Shown piece by piece: positions 1-7,884 of a stretch of DNA of 64,000 nucleotides (position 1 is the stretch's first letter; the number at the start of each line of letters is the position of its first letter). This DNA comes from Deltaproteobacteria bacterium (GTDB lineage: Bacteria; Desulfobacterota; SM23-61). The translations under genes were made by a program, and so were the position numbers. The notes beneath the pieces are model-generated. The model searched no databases. It saw only the letters and a list, made by a program, of their open reading frames with translations, and was not told the DNA's origin. Location: the NCBI GenBank assembly GCA_016875165.1, contig VGSF01000014.1, positions 1 to 64,000 of the forward strand. Reading direction: 5' to 3'.

Positions 1-1
1 T

Positions 2-283
2 CTCCTTTCCTATTTTCACTGCGGAGAAGAATTGAAGGTAGACTTCCGAGGCCTGATCAAAGATTCCGAAGCGATTCAAATTAAAGATAGCCATCTTCGA
101 TGGCATGACTGGGAAAGGTATTCTGCCAGGCAGGATACGAGAATGAAGCTCGGCGGATTCATCGGGCGCATTGATTTTTCCGGGGACTTGAGTGATTTCT
201 GGCCCTACCTTTCCCTTGGCGAATTCATTCATGTAGGCAAGGGGTCGAGCTTTGGCCTGGGAAAATACGAAATCCTTTCTTGA
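2..283 (+). CDS. cas6: Cas6 pre-crRNA endoribonuclease, C-terminal part (5' end outside window)
   Basis: The reading frame is open to the left edge, so only about the last 93 residues are present. They match the C-terminal RAMP fold of Cas6: an RWHDWERYSARQ segment, then MKLGGFIG, and at the end the glycine-rich loop HVGKGSSFGLGKYEI that contacts the repeat RNA. Cas6 cuts the CRISPR transcript inside each repeat and leaves an 8-nt 5' tag. It would serve the Cmr complex and array further right on the same strand. The N-terminal catalytic region is not visible, so activity cannot be judged. A gap of 3.5 kb with repeats and TA genes now separates it from cmr1. Confidence 0.85.
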   Translation, partial: LLSYFHCGEELKVDFRGLIKDSEAIQIKDSHLRWHDWERYSARQDTRMKLGGFIGRIDFSGDLSDFWPYLSLGEFIHVGKGSSFGLGKYEILS

Positions 284-390
284 TTTTTAGATATAGATAA
301 CCGCCGATTGGCAAGATTTTGGAATACAAAATATTTTTCTGCGACTACCAGCAGAAATCTGCGTCCAATTAATTTAAAAGGTTGCGGCAA

Positions 391-432
391 CAACTCCCTC
401 TCCCTTTGAGGGGAGAGGGACGGGGTGAGGGT
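391..432. repeat. Short palindromic intergenic repeat
   Basis: A CTCCCTCTCCC arm and its complement GGGGAGAGGGA form a hairpin, followed by a GGTGAGGGTGAGG tail. This low-complexity repeat sits directly before the start codon of the next reading frame, so that gene has no ordinary upstream region. Confidence 0.6.
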
Positions 433-439
433 GAGGAAG

Positions 440-823
440 ATGGCCATGGAAACAAAAAAATACCGCGAGATTCTTATTTTCGTCGCCGGCACCACGGAAC
501 GCGACTCCTGCCAGGAGTGCACCGATTGCTTTCCCACCCTGGTGGACCTTTCCAGCAAACGGGCGCTGGAGGAAATGGCCGAGGATTATCGGAAAATCTA
601 CGGTCCTAAATCAAGCCGGGTTGTAGAGTACTTAAACAAATGGAAGGAGGGCATGGACGTGGAGGCCTTCCGCCAGCAAATCAGCAAGATCAACCGGACG
701 CTAAAAGAAGGGTTGCAGGATGAAACCCTGCTTCCTTTTTACATGATTACTGCCGTTGGAAAATATGGGAATAAGCGCCACGGCATCCGGGCCGAAAAAA
801 GAAAAATCTTTTTTGAATCATGA
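440..823 (+). pseudogene. Deletion remnant of a TIGR02584/NE0113-type CARF protein
   Basis: Open frame of 127 residues (GTG at 425, ATG at 440 or 446). It begins KKYREILIFVAGTT, which looks like the first beta strand of a CARF domain. It then jumps to a stretch (DLSSKRALEEMAEDYRKIYG onward, then ISKINRTLKEGL, then LPFYMITAVGKYG) resembling the C-terminal helical/winged-helix part of TIGR02584 proteins. Family members are roughly 200-380 residues, so most of the CARF domain appears to be missing. These proteins bind or degrade cyclic oligoadenylate made by Cas10, which fits the neighbourhood. A second copy of the C-terminal piece lies at 2297-2443. Family assignment is from memory of the pattern; without the CARF pocket, a signalling function is doubtful. 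Confidence 0.5.
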
Positions 824-902
824 ATCTTGAATTTTGAATTTTGAATTTTGAATCTTCTTTATGGTTTTTGAATTTTGAATTTTGAATCTTGAATCTTTTT
901 TA
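816..902. repeat. TTGAATTTTGAAT degenerate tandem repeat, tract 1
   Basis: Seven- to eight-base units of the TTGAATT/TTGAATC type are repeated about ten times between the CARF remnant and the four-helix-bundle gene. Similar tracts lie at 1376-1530, 2445-2462 and 3405-3555. Confidence 0.7.
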
Positions 903-913
903 ATGGAGGCGAT

Positions 914-1375
914 ATGCCTAAAAGCTTCGAAGAGTTGCCGGTATGGCAAAAGGCCAGGGAGATGGTCAAGTATGTTTACGATCTTACGAAAAAGGAATTG
1001 TTTTGCAGGGATTTTAGCCTTGTTGACCAAATTAGACGGTCTTCAACGTCGGTCATGTACAACATATCAGAAGGATTTGAACGGGGCTCGAACACTGAAT
1101 TTATTCAGTTTTTATTCATTGCCAAAGGCTCTGCTGGAGAAGCCCGGGCGCAGTTTTATGTGGCCCTCGATCAGGAATATATTTCCAGTGAAGAATTCCA
1201 GAAAGGCGTCTCCCTTTGCAAAAACGTCTCCGGCCAATTGAGCGGTCTCATAGACTACCTGAAAGGTTCGCGCCTCAAGGGGGAGAAATTTAAAAAGAAT
1301 TATCGAAGCATGAAGGACGAAGTAGAAAAAATAACCAGGCAATTCAATATTCAACATTCCAAACCCAAATCTTAA
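914..1375 (+). CDS. Four-helix bundle protein (S23/TIGR02436 family)
   Basis: The 153-residue product starts with the family signature FEELPVWQKAREMVKYVYDLT and continues with QIRRSSTSVMYNISEGFERGSN and FLFIAKGSAGEARAQF, typical of the small all-helical family first described inside 23S rRNA intervening sequences. Most members have about 115-130 residues; this one carries a charged C-terminal extension from about residue 118. ATG at 914 follows a GGAGG at about 904-908. No biochemical function is established. Members are often found near repeats and defence genes, as here, where TTGAAT tracts flank the gene on both sides. Confidence 0.85.
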   Translation: MPKSFEELPVWQKAREMVKYVYDLTKKELFCRDFSLVDQIRRSSTSVMYNISEGFERGSNTEFIQFLFIAKGSAGEARAQFYVALDQEYISSEEFQKGVSLCKNVSGQLSGLIDYLKGSRLKGEKFKKNYRSMKDEVEKITRQFNIQHSKPKS

Positions 1376-1600
1376 TTTTGGGTCTTGAGTATTGAGTTTT
1401 AAATGTTTAATCTTAGGTTCTGAGTTTTGATTCTTGAATTTCGCATCTTGAATCTTGGAAGTGTTGAATCTTGAATTTTATATGTTGAATTTTGAATTTT
1501 CAATCTTGAATTTTGAATGTTTTTTGGTGATTAAAAAGCATGGAGTGAGGGGTAACGAAGAGGCAGAGGGGAGAAAAGTGGTGCTTCGGAAGAAATTGGA
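1376..1600. repeat. TTGAATTTTGAAT tract 2 with a recurring 95-bp tail
   Basis: After the four-helix gene, degenerate TTGAAT units run to about 1530. They are followed by a block (GAATGTTTTTTGGTG, AAAAGCATGG, GAGGGGAGAAAAGTGGTGCTTCGGA) that recurs nearly intact at about 2455-2537 and partly at 3548-3592. No gene was seen in this gap. Confidence 0.65.
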
Positions 1601-1616
1601 TAATCACCCGAAATGA

Positions 1617-2012
1617 TCAAAAGGAAGGTTTATGGTGTTGTAGCCCGGGGACCTGGTCGAAATGAAGGTCGAAGGAAACTACCTCAAGATTATTCATTTT
1701 AGCTATATGGGCGATGAGAAGGTCGGTCATGGGGAGGGTAATTCCTTTGCCCCGCAACTCTCCGGAGAGCAGAGCCGCACCTTCCCAATCGGCGGGAGTA
1801 AGGTCTAAGTAATTTACGGAAAGCAGGGCTTCTTTGACTTGGTCTTTTTCTTCCGGGGATTTTATCCCTTGAAGGAGTTCAAACAAGATGGGGCCGGCCG
1901 TGAAGATGAGATCCTCGGAAATCAATTTATCCAGGAGAGCTTTAATGGAAGGAACCCCCCTGAAGAAATCAACCCATACGCTGGTGTCTACGAGACTTCC
2001 AGAGCTTTTCAC
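1617..2012 (-). CDS. vapC: PIN-domain toxin, VapC family
   Basis: The 131-residue PIN nuclease shows the expected acidic residues: D9 in LVDTSVW, E45 in LFELLQG, D97 in MTDLLIA, and D115/D119 near SFDLHFD. These bind Mg2+ for cleavage of specific RNAs, often tRNA. Translation starts at GTG 2012, 44 bases inside the end of the antitoxin gene, which suggests translational coupling. Length is normal and no lesion is visible. It lies in the 3.5-kb insert between cas6 and the cmr operon, in opposite orientation to the CRISPR genes. Confidence 0.85.
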   Translation of the reverse strand: MKSSGSLVDTSVWVDFFRGVPSIKALLDKLISEDLIFTAGPILFELLQGIKSPEEKDQVKEALLSVNYLDLTPADWEGAALLSGELRGKGITLPMTDLLIAHIAKMNNLEVVSFDLHFDQVPGLQHHKPSF

Positions 2013-2223
2013 GTTCTTTCATTCCTTTCAGCTCGAGTTCTTCCAGCTTTTTCCAGTCCAGGTCAATATTGATTTTCCCGCTCAGGGAGAGAAGCTTTTC
2101 CTTCCTGCGGCGGTGGATGTAATCCTCGATGGCCAGGCAGATGGCTTTGGTTTTCTTCTTTTCCCCCGTGACTCTAAGAAGATCCTGGATTAAAGGATCG
2201 GGGAGATTAAATGTAGCACGCAT
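1969..2223 (-). CDS. vapB: VapB-type antitoxin
   Basis: A product of about 84 residues. An N-terminal MRATFNLPDPLIQDLLRVTG followed by KKKTKAICLAIEDYIHRRR is the VapB/AHH-type ribbon-helix-helix DNA-binding segment. The C-terminal part (DLDWKKLEELELKG) would wrap the VapC toxin. An AAGAGGTG Shine-Dalgarno favours the ATG at 2223 over upstream ATGs at 2229 and 2247. It is cotranscribed with, and overlaps, vapC downstream. Autorepression of the pair is expected from the family. Confidence 0.82.
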   Translation of the reverse strand: MRATFNLPDPLIQDLLRVTGEKKKTKAICLAIEDYIHRRRKEKLLSLSGKINIDLDWKKLEELELKGMKEREKLWKSRRHQRMG

Positions 2224-2296
2224 TTTCATCACCTCTTTTTTATGCATTAATTATATGCTTTATAAAAGTGCCTGTCAAATACATTATTGCGATAAT

Positions 2297-2443
2297 GGAC
2301 ATCATGAATCCATCAGCAAGATCTACCGGACGTTAAGGGAAGGATTAGAAGGCGAAACCTTGCTTCCTTTTTACATGATTACGTCCGTGGGGAAATACGG
2401 AAGCAAGAGGCATGGGGTGAGGCTGGAAAAGCTGTGTTGTGTC
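2297..2443 (+). pseudogene. Duplicated C-terminal fragment of the TIGR02584-like CARF gene
   Basis: The frame reads ESISKIYRTLREGLEGETL then LPFYMITSVGKYGSKRHGV, about 80% identical to the end of the remnant at 440-823 and likewise followed by a TTGAAT tract. There is no upstream coding part and no start codon, so it is a relic of a second copy or of a duplication of this segment. Confidence 0.6.
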
Positions 2444-2444
2444 T

Positions 2445-2537
2445 TGAATCTTGAATTTTGAATGTTTTTTGGTGGTTGAAAAGCATGGGGTGAGGGGCAA
2501 CAAAGAGGCGGAGGGGAGAAAAGTGGTGCTTCGGAGG
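2445..2537. repeat. Second copy of the TTGAAT/GTGGTGCTTCGGA repeat block
   Basis: Closely matches 1505-1600, including GGGGAGAAAAGTGGTGCTTCGGA-type bases at the right end. The end of this copy supplies the Shine-Dalgarno-like GGAGG before the ORF6N relic. Confidence 0.65.
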
Positions 2538-2541
2538 AACT

Positions 2542-2853
2542 GTGGAAAACCATAAAAGCATTGTTTCTGTTAACAGAATCGAGGAGATGATTTATCTGAT
2601 CCGCGGGCAAAAGGTAATGCTGGATTCAGACCTTGCAGATCTTTAGGAGTGGAAACAAAAGCGTTGAAACGGGCGGTTAAACGCAACCATGAAAGATTCC
2701 ATTAAGATTTTATGTTTCAGCTTAATAATCAAGAGCTTATACGTTTGAGGTGCCAAAATGGCACCTCAAAAATGGGGCGTGGCGGCCCCCGCTACTTACC
2801 CTATGCTTTCACCGAGCAGGGCGTGGCTATGCTATCGGGAAATTTTGTCAAAG
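2542..2853 (+). pseudogene. ORF6N (KilA-N type) DNA-binding protein, frameshifted and truncated
   Basis: Starting at GTG 2542 the frame gives VNRIEEMIYLIRGQKVML then DSDLADL, the start of the ORF6N domain. At about 2643 one base is missing (a Tyr codon becomes a TAG stop), and the next frame continues GVETKALKRAVKRNHERF to a TAA. A third segment gives [18 protein letters not shown], then [16 protein letters not shown], after which homology stops where normal proteins continue for 100 or more residues. ORF6N proteins are phage- or plasmid-related regulators. This one has at least two lesions and no C-terminus. Confidence 0.75.
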
Positions 2854-2856
2854 GGC

Positions 2857-3117
2857 TCAGGATAAATGCTTATAGGTCCTCTCTCTCCGCCGTTCAGCTT
2901 TGGTAATTACGATGGTTTTATTTGGGTCGTCGATCCAATAGATGACTCGATAATTACCGATGCGGATGCGATAGAAATAGTCAAATCAATTCTTACAACC
3001 TGTAGGTCGTGGATTTTCTGCGAGATTTCGGATTGCTATAGAAATTGGAGGGTAATATTTATCGGGAACTTTATCGAGTTGTTTGGTAACGCGCTTGGGA
3101 ATATCAACCCTATACAC
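2857..3117 (-). pseudogene. relE: RelE/ParE-family toxin with in-frame TGA
   Basis: From GTG 3117 the frame reads VYRVDIPKRVTKQLDKVPDK, IAIRNLAENPRPTGCKN, then TGA at 2986-2988, and continues in the same frame FDYFYRIRIGNYRVIYWIDD and [12 protein letters not shown] to TGA at 2857. The whole is 86 codons, the size of a RelE mRNA interferase. The homologous start of the second half is normally preceded by KLKG, so this looks like a nonsense mutation at codon 44 rather than two genes. The start overlaps the antitoxin stop by eight bases. The catalytic C-terminal basic residues lie after the stop, so the toxin should be dead. Confidence 0.75.
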
Positions 3118-3340
3118 GTTTGCCCTTCCTGCGGGCTTCGTATTGATCAAAAGAGATATATTTTCCCGAGCGGTGTTCCTTCAGGGCTTCAATGGATTCA
3201 TGGATGTCTTTCAGGTCATCAAGTTTTTCAAGAAGAGTTTCATATTCAATCCGGGGGAGGATCACTAATTCCAGGTCGCCAGATTGTAAATGATTAGCAA
3301 CGCTTTTTTTAATTCGGTTCAGGGTCGTAATCGTTGCCAT
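3110..3340 (-). CDS. Antitoxin partner of the broken RelE toxin (Phd/RelB-like)
   Basis: A 76-residue product: MATITTLNRIKKSVANHL, then LVILPRIEYETLLEKLDDL, and a charged tail KYISFDQYEARRKGKRV. The ATG at 3340 is chosen because GGAGG lies seven bases upstream; a GTG 21 bases earlier is unsupported. With the toxin interrupted, this is probably an orphan antitoxin. It remains intact, which could reflect recent toxin loss or protection against a related toxin elsewhere. Confidence 0.75.
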   Translation of the reverse strand: MATITTLNRIKKSVANHLQSGDLELVILPRIEYETLLEKLDDLKDIHESIEALKEHRSGKYISFDQYEARRKGKRV

Positions 3341-3361
3341 GATAAAGCCTCCAAATTTCAC

Positions 3362-3850
3362 AACTGATTTTATATTAAAGATTTCAATGAATTATGTCAA
3401 GGAAAATGTCATTTTTAATTTTGCGTGTTGAATCTAAAATTTTGGCTGTGTTGTGTCTTGAATCTTGAATTTTATATGTTGAATTTTGCGTCTTCAATTT
3501 TGCGTCTTGCATTTTCAATCTTGAATTTTTAATTTTTGATCTTGAATTTTGAAGTTTTTTGGTGGTTGAAAAGCATGGGGTGAGGGTGGTTAAAAGCAAG
3601 ATCAAGATTAATTAAACCAGCTCTTTGGACGGGAAGATATTTTGTTAGGTGGTGATGAAGGAGAGGGATTCACCGGTAATCGGCGGCGCGATTCTTGCGG
3701 GACGACAATCCGGAAAAATCATTGTGCGAATATGAGGGAAAACCTGTTGAATATACGTCTGAGAATATGTTGCTTTAGAACCTACATCCCCTTTTTAAAA
3801 GAGAGTTTGATATTAATGAGGTTTCATTGCAAGAGCAAGGAGGAATAGCG
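3362..3850. repeat. Gene-free gap with TTGAAT tract 3, upstream of the cmr operon
   Basis: Positions 3405-3555 hold TTGAATTTTG/TTGCGTC-type units, and 3548-3592 a third partial copy of the GTTTTTTGGTGGTTGAAAAGCATGG block. From about 3600 to 3835 the sequence is unremarkable and must contain the cmr promoter; no convincing -35/-10 pair could be assigned. An AAGGAGG Shine-Dalgarno at 3838-3844 precedes cmr1. Confidence 0.6.
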
Positions 3851-5011
3851 ATGATACAGAAGATAAGTTTTGATCTCGAAGTAATAACTCCGCTTTTTCT
3901 ATCCGGGAGTGACCAAACGGCAGTGGAATTGCGTGCCCAAAGTATCCGTGGTCAACTTCGATACTGGTATCGAGCCCTGCTTGGCGGAGTCGGAGTGACC
4001 GACTTAAGAGAACTGCAAGAATTGGAAAGCGACCTGTTCGGGAGTACAGAAAGAGGGTCAGCATTTAAATTGCGAGTTTTGAGAAAAGGGGATCAAGATC
4101 AGACACCAATTAATAACCTTAACCTGGGAGGTGGAAAACCAGGGATTACCTACCTGCTCTTTTCAGCAAAGATGAATAGACGTTCTTTTATCCCTGTGGG
4201 AACCAGATTTACAATTCAAATTTCGTGCTGGCGCAATCCACGAAAGCACCTTCAACTTGCAGGTTGTGCTGTTTGGTGCTGGGTCAATTTAAGTGGTTTA
4301 GGATCACGAACTCGCAGGGGTGGAGGAAGTTTGAATGTGGCAAATGTGGAAGGAGAAGAAATTGATTTACTGCCCTCATTCACGCAAGTAGGAAATTCGC
4401 CGCAACTTTTTCAACAGTATATCAGTTCTGGCCTTGAGAAAGTTCGAAAGTTGGTTGCTTCTCAGAATAATTTCGATATTCGCCCCGTATCGGGAAAGCC
4501 GTCGTTCCCCGTCCTTGCTCCAGAGAATCTCTCAAGTATACTGGTAGTGAATCAAGTTTGGGATAACTGGGAAAAAGCAATGGAAGAAATTGGAAAAAAA
4601 CTAATGGGTTTTCGAAGAAGACGGCCGCCTGATTACGAAAATATCAAAAATTTCATTTCCCGTGGGACCACTTTTAATATGGTAGAGCGTTCTGCCTTCG
4701 GCCTTCCAATTCAATTCCGTTACACCTCGCTCGGAGGTGAATCTGCAATAGTGGATTGGAAAGACTCTACCGCAAGCGACCAAAAGAAGGAAACACGCCG
4801 AGCTTCACCACTTTTAATTCGATTCGCCAAGTTGGCTGGTGGTAAATATTGTACCGTCCTGACTTTTCTACGAAGCCAATTTTTACCTAATGCTGAAAGA
4901 GTAAGGATTAAGACGAAAAAAGGCATAGTTTCTTTAAATCAGCCTTCTGATAACATCGTTTTCGATCTTGTTAAAGAAATGGGAAACCTGTTGCCCGTCA
5001 CTATTCGTTAA
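3851..5011 (+). CDS. cmr1: Cmr1, type III-B RAMP subunit
   Basis: A 386-residue Cas7-like RAMP protein. The N-terminus IQKISFDLEVITPLFLSG followed by RAQSIRGQLRYWYRALLGG (about residues 28-46) is the family hallmark, and SGLGSRTRRGGGSL is the glycine-rich RAMP loop. Cmr1 caps the crRNA 3' end of the Cmr effector and contacts target RNA. ATG at 3851 has an AAGGAGG seven bases upstream; a longer reading from 3827 lacks a site. It is first in a six-gene operon, 17 bases before cas10. Length is usual and no lesion was seen. Confidence 0.93.
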   Translation: MIQKISFDLEVITPLFLSGSDQTAVELRAQSIRGQLRYWYRALLGGVGVTDLRELQELESDLFGSTERGSAFKLRVLRKGDQDQTPINNLNLGGGKPGITYLLFSAKMNRRSFIPVGTRFTIQISCWRNPRKHLQLAGCAVWCWVNLSGLGSRTRRGGGSLNVANVEGEEIDLLPSFTQVGNSPQLFQQYISSGLEKVRKLVASQNNFDIRPVSGKPSFPVLAPENLSSILVVNQVWDNWEKAMEEIGKKLMGFRRRRPPDYENIKNFISRGTTFNMVERSAFGLPIQFRYTSLGGESAIVDWKDSTASDQKKETRRASPLLIRFAKLAGGKYCTVLTFLRSQFLPNAERVRIKTKKGIVSLNQPSDNIVFDLVKEMGNLLPVTIR

Positions 5012-5028
5012 CCAGAGGAGAAAGACGA

Positions 5029-7884
5029 ATGAATAATCAACTTCTAAAACTTAAAATCCAGGCATTGCTTCACGATCCACCTGAGAAGGCGATACTCCTT
5101 AGTCGTCACAAACCTCATGAAGAAAGAGGAAAGAGGCTTCTGGAAATGCTTGGCCTTCCTGCTGAAATTCCAGAATTAATAAAAACGGCTGACAGGCTGG
5201 CATCAGCTTGTGACCGTATAAACTTCCCCAAAGAAAAAGAATTGACTCTGGATTTTCTCAAAGAACCAATAATTATACATCCGCTTTCAGGCAAACAATT
5301 TTTAATTCCACAAACACTCCAGATGCTTGACGAAAAGGAGGTGATGAAATCGGTAGAAGCAGCAATTCAAGAAATTTCAAAAACTTATCTTGGCGACCAG
5401 GGGAAAATTTATCTTTCACTGTGGAGAGAGCTCATCGAATTGCTCCAAAAAGAGGAATTTGATGTGGCAAAACTGGGCAAGCTGTGGGAATTGCTTCCTT
5501 CCGACACTCGTATCCCAGATCATTCGATCTGGGAACATCGACGCGTGACGTCTGCAATTGCCGGTTCACTACCTGACCCTGGATTTCTGCTTTTCCAAAT
5601 CGGTCCCGTGCAGGATTCCATTGCCACTGCCAGAAAGACACAGGATTTGTGGGCTGGTTCCTATCTTCTATCCTGGCTCTCTTGGTGTGGGATGAAAGTC
5701 GTTTGTGAAAAGTTTGGGCCAGATGCCGTTATCTTTCCTGACTTAGTTAAACAGCCATTTTTGGGCTTGTGGTTAAAGGAAAAAGGACTTCAATTCATTA
5801 GCGAACCAGACCCAATCAAATTATCATCTTCAACTCTCACAAACCGCTTCCTTGCAATTTTGCCCGCAAATCAAATCAAGGAAGTTGCTGAAGAAGCGGA
5901 AAGGACAGTTAAGGGAGAACTCTTTGCTATCGCTAAATGGATACGAGAGAAATTAGAAAGAAACCTTGTCGGAAAACTTAACTGTACCCTATCTGAATGG
6001 GAACCAATTTGGGATCGACAAATAGCCCATTTTCTTGAAACTTATTGGATAGGCTGGAAATGGGATACCTTGGGGAATGGTGTTGGTAAGGCTGGATTGT
6101 ATGCTTTTGTAGATCTCTGCAGAAATTTGCTCAACCTCGGAGAAGATTGGGTTTTTGACCGGTTCCTCAGGGCTTATGAGAAAGGATTTCCTCCTAATCT
6201 TGGAACTGCTTATGGAAATCTATACAAAATTACCGAAAAGGCATTGGGTTCCAGAAAGACAATTCGCGACTTTGCCCAACAATCTGAGCCCCATTTCAAA
6301 TGCACGTTAACAGGGATTCATGAACCAGTTCATCCGAAAGCCTTTACAGATGATAAAGGTGTGCATGACTGTGACGACTTTGGGGGACTGAACCGTTTCT
6401 GGCAGGCTGTTCAGCTAAATTCGGAGGGGCGAATCCGAATCGGAGAAAGGCTGGGAGCAATCGCCCTTGTAAAAAGATACGCATCGGAATATTTCAACAA
6501 AGAAAAGAAGTTGGGTATAGAGCTGAATTTTCCCTCAACAAGTACGGTGGCCACTTCGGCATTCAAACTGCGAGTCATTGAAAATCTGAGTTATGTTCCA
6601 CTGACGGTTGCAGTGGATGGTTATAGTGATGCGGTATTGCGGCTTTTTTCAAAAAAACCGGAACAAGCTAAAAGTGAACCACTTCCCCAAGTAAAGAGAG
6701 CATGTGAAAGCGCCGGAAAAAATTTACCTTTGGCATGGAAATTTTCTCGATTAGACGGTGATTGGCTATTTGAAGAATCGTTCGATGAAAAGGAATTGAA
6801 AAAAGATTTGAATGACGACTTCAATAGTGACTACTTAACATCTGCGGTCAAATACCTAAAGGAATTGAAAAAGGTAATTAGTGAATTTGATCGAGGGCGA
6901 AAGGCTGATATCCAAATTGGATTTCCTTCCAGGTATTACGCCGTATTAGCAATGGACGGTGACGAAATGGGAAAATGGCTTTCGGGAGAAAAAGCCCCCC
7001 ATTTAAAGGATATTTTGCACCCGACCATTTGGAACAATTTGGAGGGCCAAAATGATTGGATCGCCATAGGTGAAGAACGCCGCCCATTAAATCCTTCCTT
7101 GCATCTTGCCACCAGCAAAGCCCTACGAGACTTCTCGCTGTTCATTGCGCGAAAGGTCATTGAGGAGGAGCATTTGGGTAAGTTGATTTATTCGGGGGGA
7201 GATGATGTTCTGGCATTTGTCTCGCTTCGCGACTTGCCTGAGGTGATGCAAAAGTTGCGGGTCTTCTTTTCGGGTAATCTGAAAGGAAATGAGAACAAGG
7301 CTTGCTGGAGCGACGAGGCAACAGGTTTTGTGAGAACCGAAGACGGCTTTGCGCTTACAATGGGTACAAAAGCCTCGGCAAGTATGGGCGTTTGCATTGC
7401 CCACCACACCCAAAATCTGGGCCAAGTACTCGACACCGCTCGTTCTAATGAAAAGCAGGCAAAAAATAAGCTCGGGCGTAACGCATTCTCAATCGCCCTT
7501 GCCAAACGCTCGGGTGGAACGGAGGAATTTGGAACGAAATGGTTTTACAGAGAGCCGGGCATTGATACGATTCAACTTTTAAGGGATTGGGTGAGGTTAT
7601 TTAGCCAGGACAAAGGCATTTCTGCAAAATTTGCTTCTGATTTCCACATTGAAAGCACTGCCCTTGAATCGTTACCGATTAAGGCAATTCAGGCAGAGCT
7701 TTTGCGTTTAGCTTATAGGCACCGGGCAAAGAGTTTATCTAAAGAAGAGACAGAAAAACTGAAAACCGATGTAGAACAACAAGTGCAAGGGTTAGTCAAG
7801 CTTAAAGAAGCAGGAAAAGGACTTATTGAAATCGGTAAGTTTCTTTCGCTCTCAACTTTTTTAGCCAGAGGAGAAAACCAATGA
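5029..7884 (+). CDS. cas10: Cas10/Cmr2, cyclic-oligoadenylate synthase and large subunit
   Basis: A 951-residue signature protein of the Cmr complex. Residues LLHDPPEK near position 15 hold the HD dyad (H15-D16) of the N-terminal DNase-like domain. A CTLTGIH...HDCDD region (about 425-450) sits where the zinc site is expected. The palm domain carries YSGGDDVLAF (GGDD at about 723-726), the metal-binding loop that makes cyclic oligoadenylate from ATP when target RNA is bound. A cyclase-competent enzyme fits the CARF-HEPN effector downstream. Shine-Dalgarno AGAGGAG precedes ATG 5029. The stop overlaps the cmr3 start by four bases (ATGA). Confidence 0.95.
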   Translation: MNNQLLKLKIQALLHDPPEKAILLSRHKPHEERGKRLLEMLGLPAEIPELIKTADRLASACDRINFPKEKELTLDFLKEPIIIHPLSGKQFLIPQTLQMLDEKEVMKSVEAAIQEISKTYLGDQGKIYLSLWRELIELLQKEEFDVAKLGKLWELLPSDTRIPDHSIWEHRRVTSAIAGSLPDPGFLLFQIGPVQDSIATARKTQDLWAGSYLLSWLSWCGMKVVCEKFGPDAVIFPDLVKQPFLGLWLKEKGLQFISEPDPIKLSSSTLTNRFLAILPANQIKEVAEEAERTVKGELFAIAKWIREKLERNLVGKLNCTLSEWEPIWDRQIAHFLETYWIGWKWDTLGNGVGKAGLYAFVDLCRNLLNLGEDWVFDRFLRAYEKGFPPNLGTAYGNLYKITEKALGSRKTIRDFAQQSEPHFKCTLTGIHEPVHPKAFTDDKGVHDCDDFGGLNRFWQAVQLNSEGRIRIGERLGAIALVKRYASEYFNKEKKLGIELNFPSTSTVATSAFKLRVIENLSYVPLTVAVDGYSDAVLRLFSKKPEQAKSEPLPQVKRACESAGKNLPLAWKFSRLDGDWLFEESFDEKELKKDLNDDFNSDYLTSAVKYLKELKKVISEFDRGRKADIQIGFPSRYYAVLAMDGDEMGKWLSGEKAPHLKDILHPTIWNNLEGQNDWIAIGEERRPLNPSLHLATSKALRDFSLFIARKVIEEEHLGKLIYSGGDDVLAFVSLRDLPEVMQKLRVFFSGNLKGNENKACWSDEATGFVRTEDGFALTMGTKASASMGVCIAHHTQNLGQVLDTARSNEKQAKNKLGRNAFSIALAKRSGGTEEFGTKWFYREPGIDTIQLLRDWVRLFSQDKGISAKFASDFHIESTALESLPIKAIQAELLRLAYRHRAKSLSKEETEKLKTDVEQQVQGLVKLKEAGKGLIEIGKFLSLSTFLARGENQ

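Noticed and set aside
2986-2988. TGA in relE read as selenocysteine
   Set aside because: No conserved Cys at this place in RelE, no visible SECIS, and the selB here is only a fragment.
816-3555. TTGAAT tracts as a CRISPR array
   Set aside because: Units are 7-8 bases, degenerate and without spacers.
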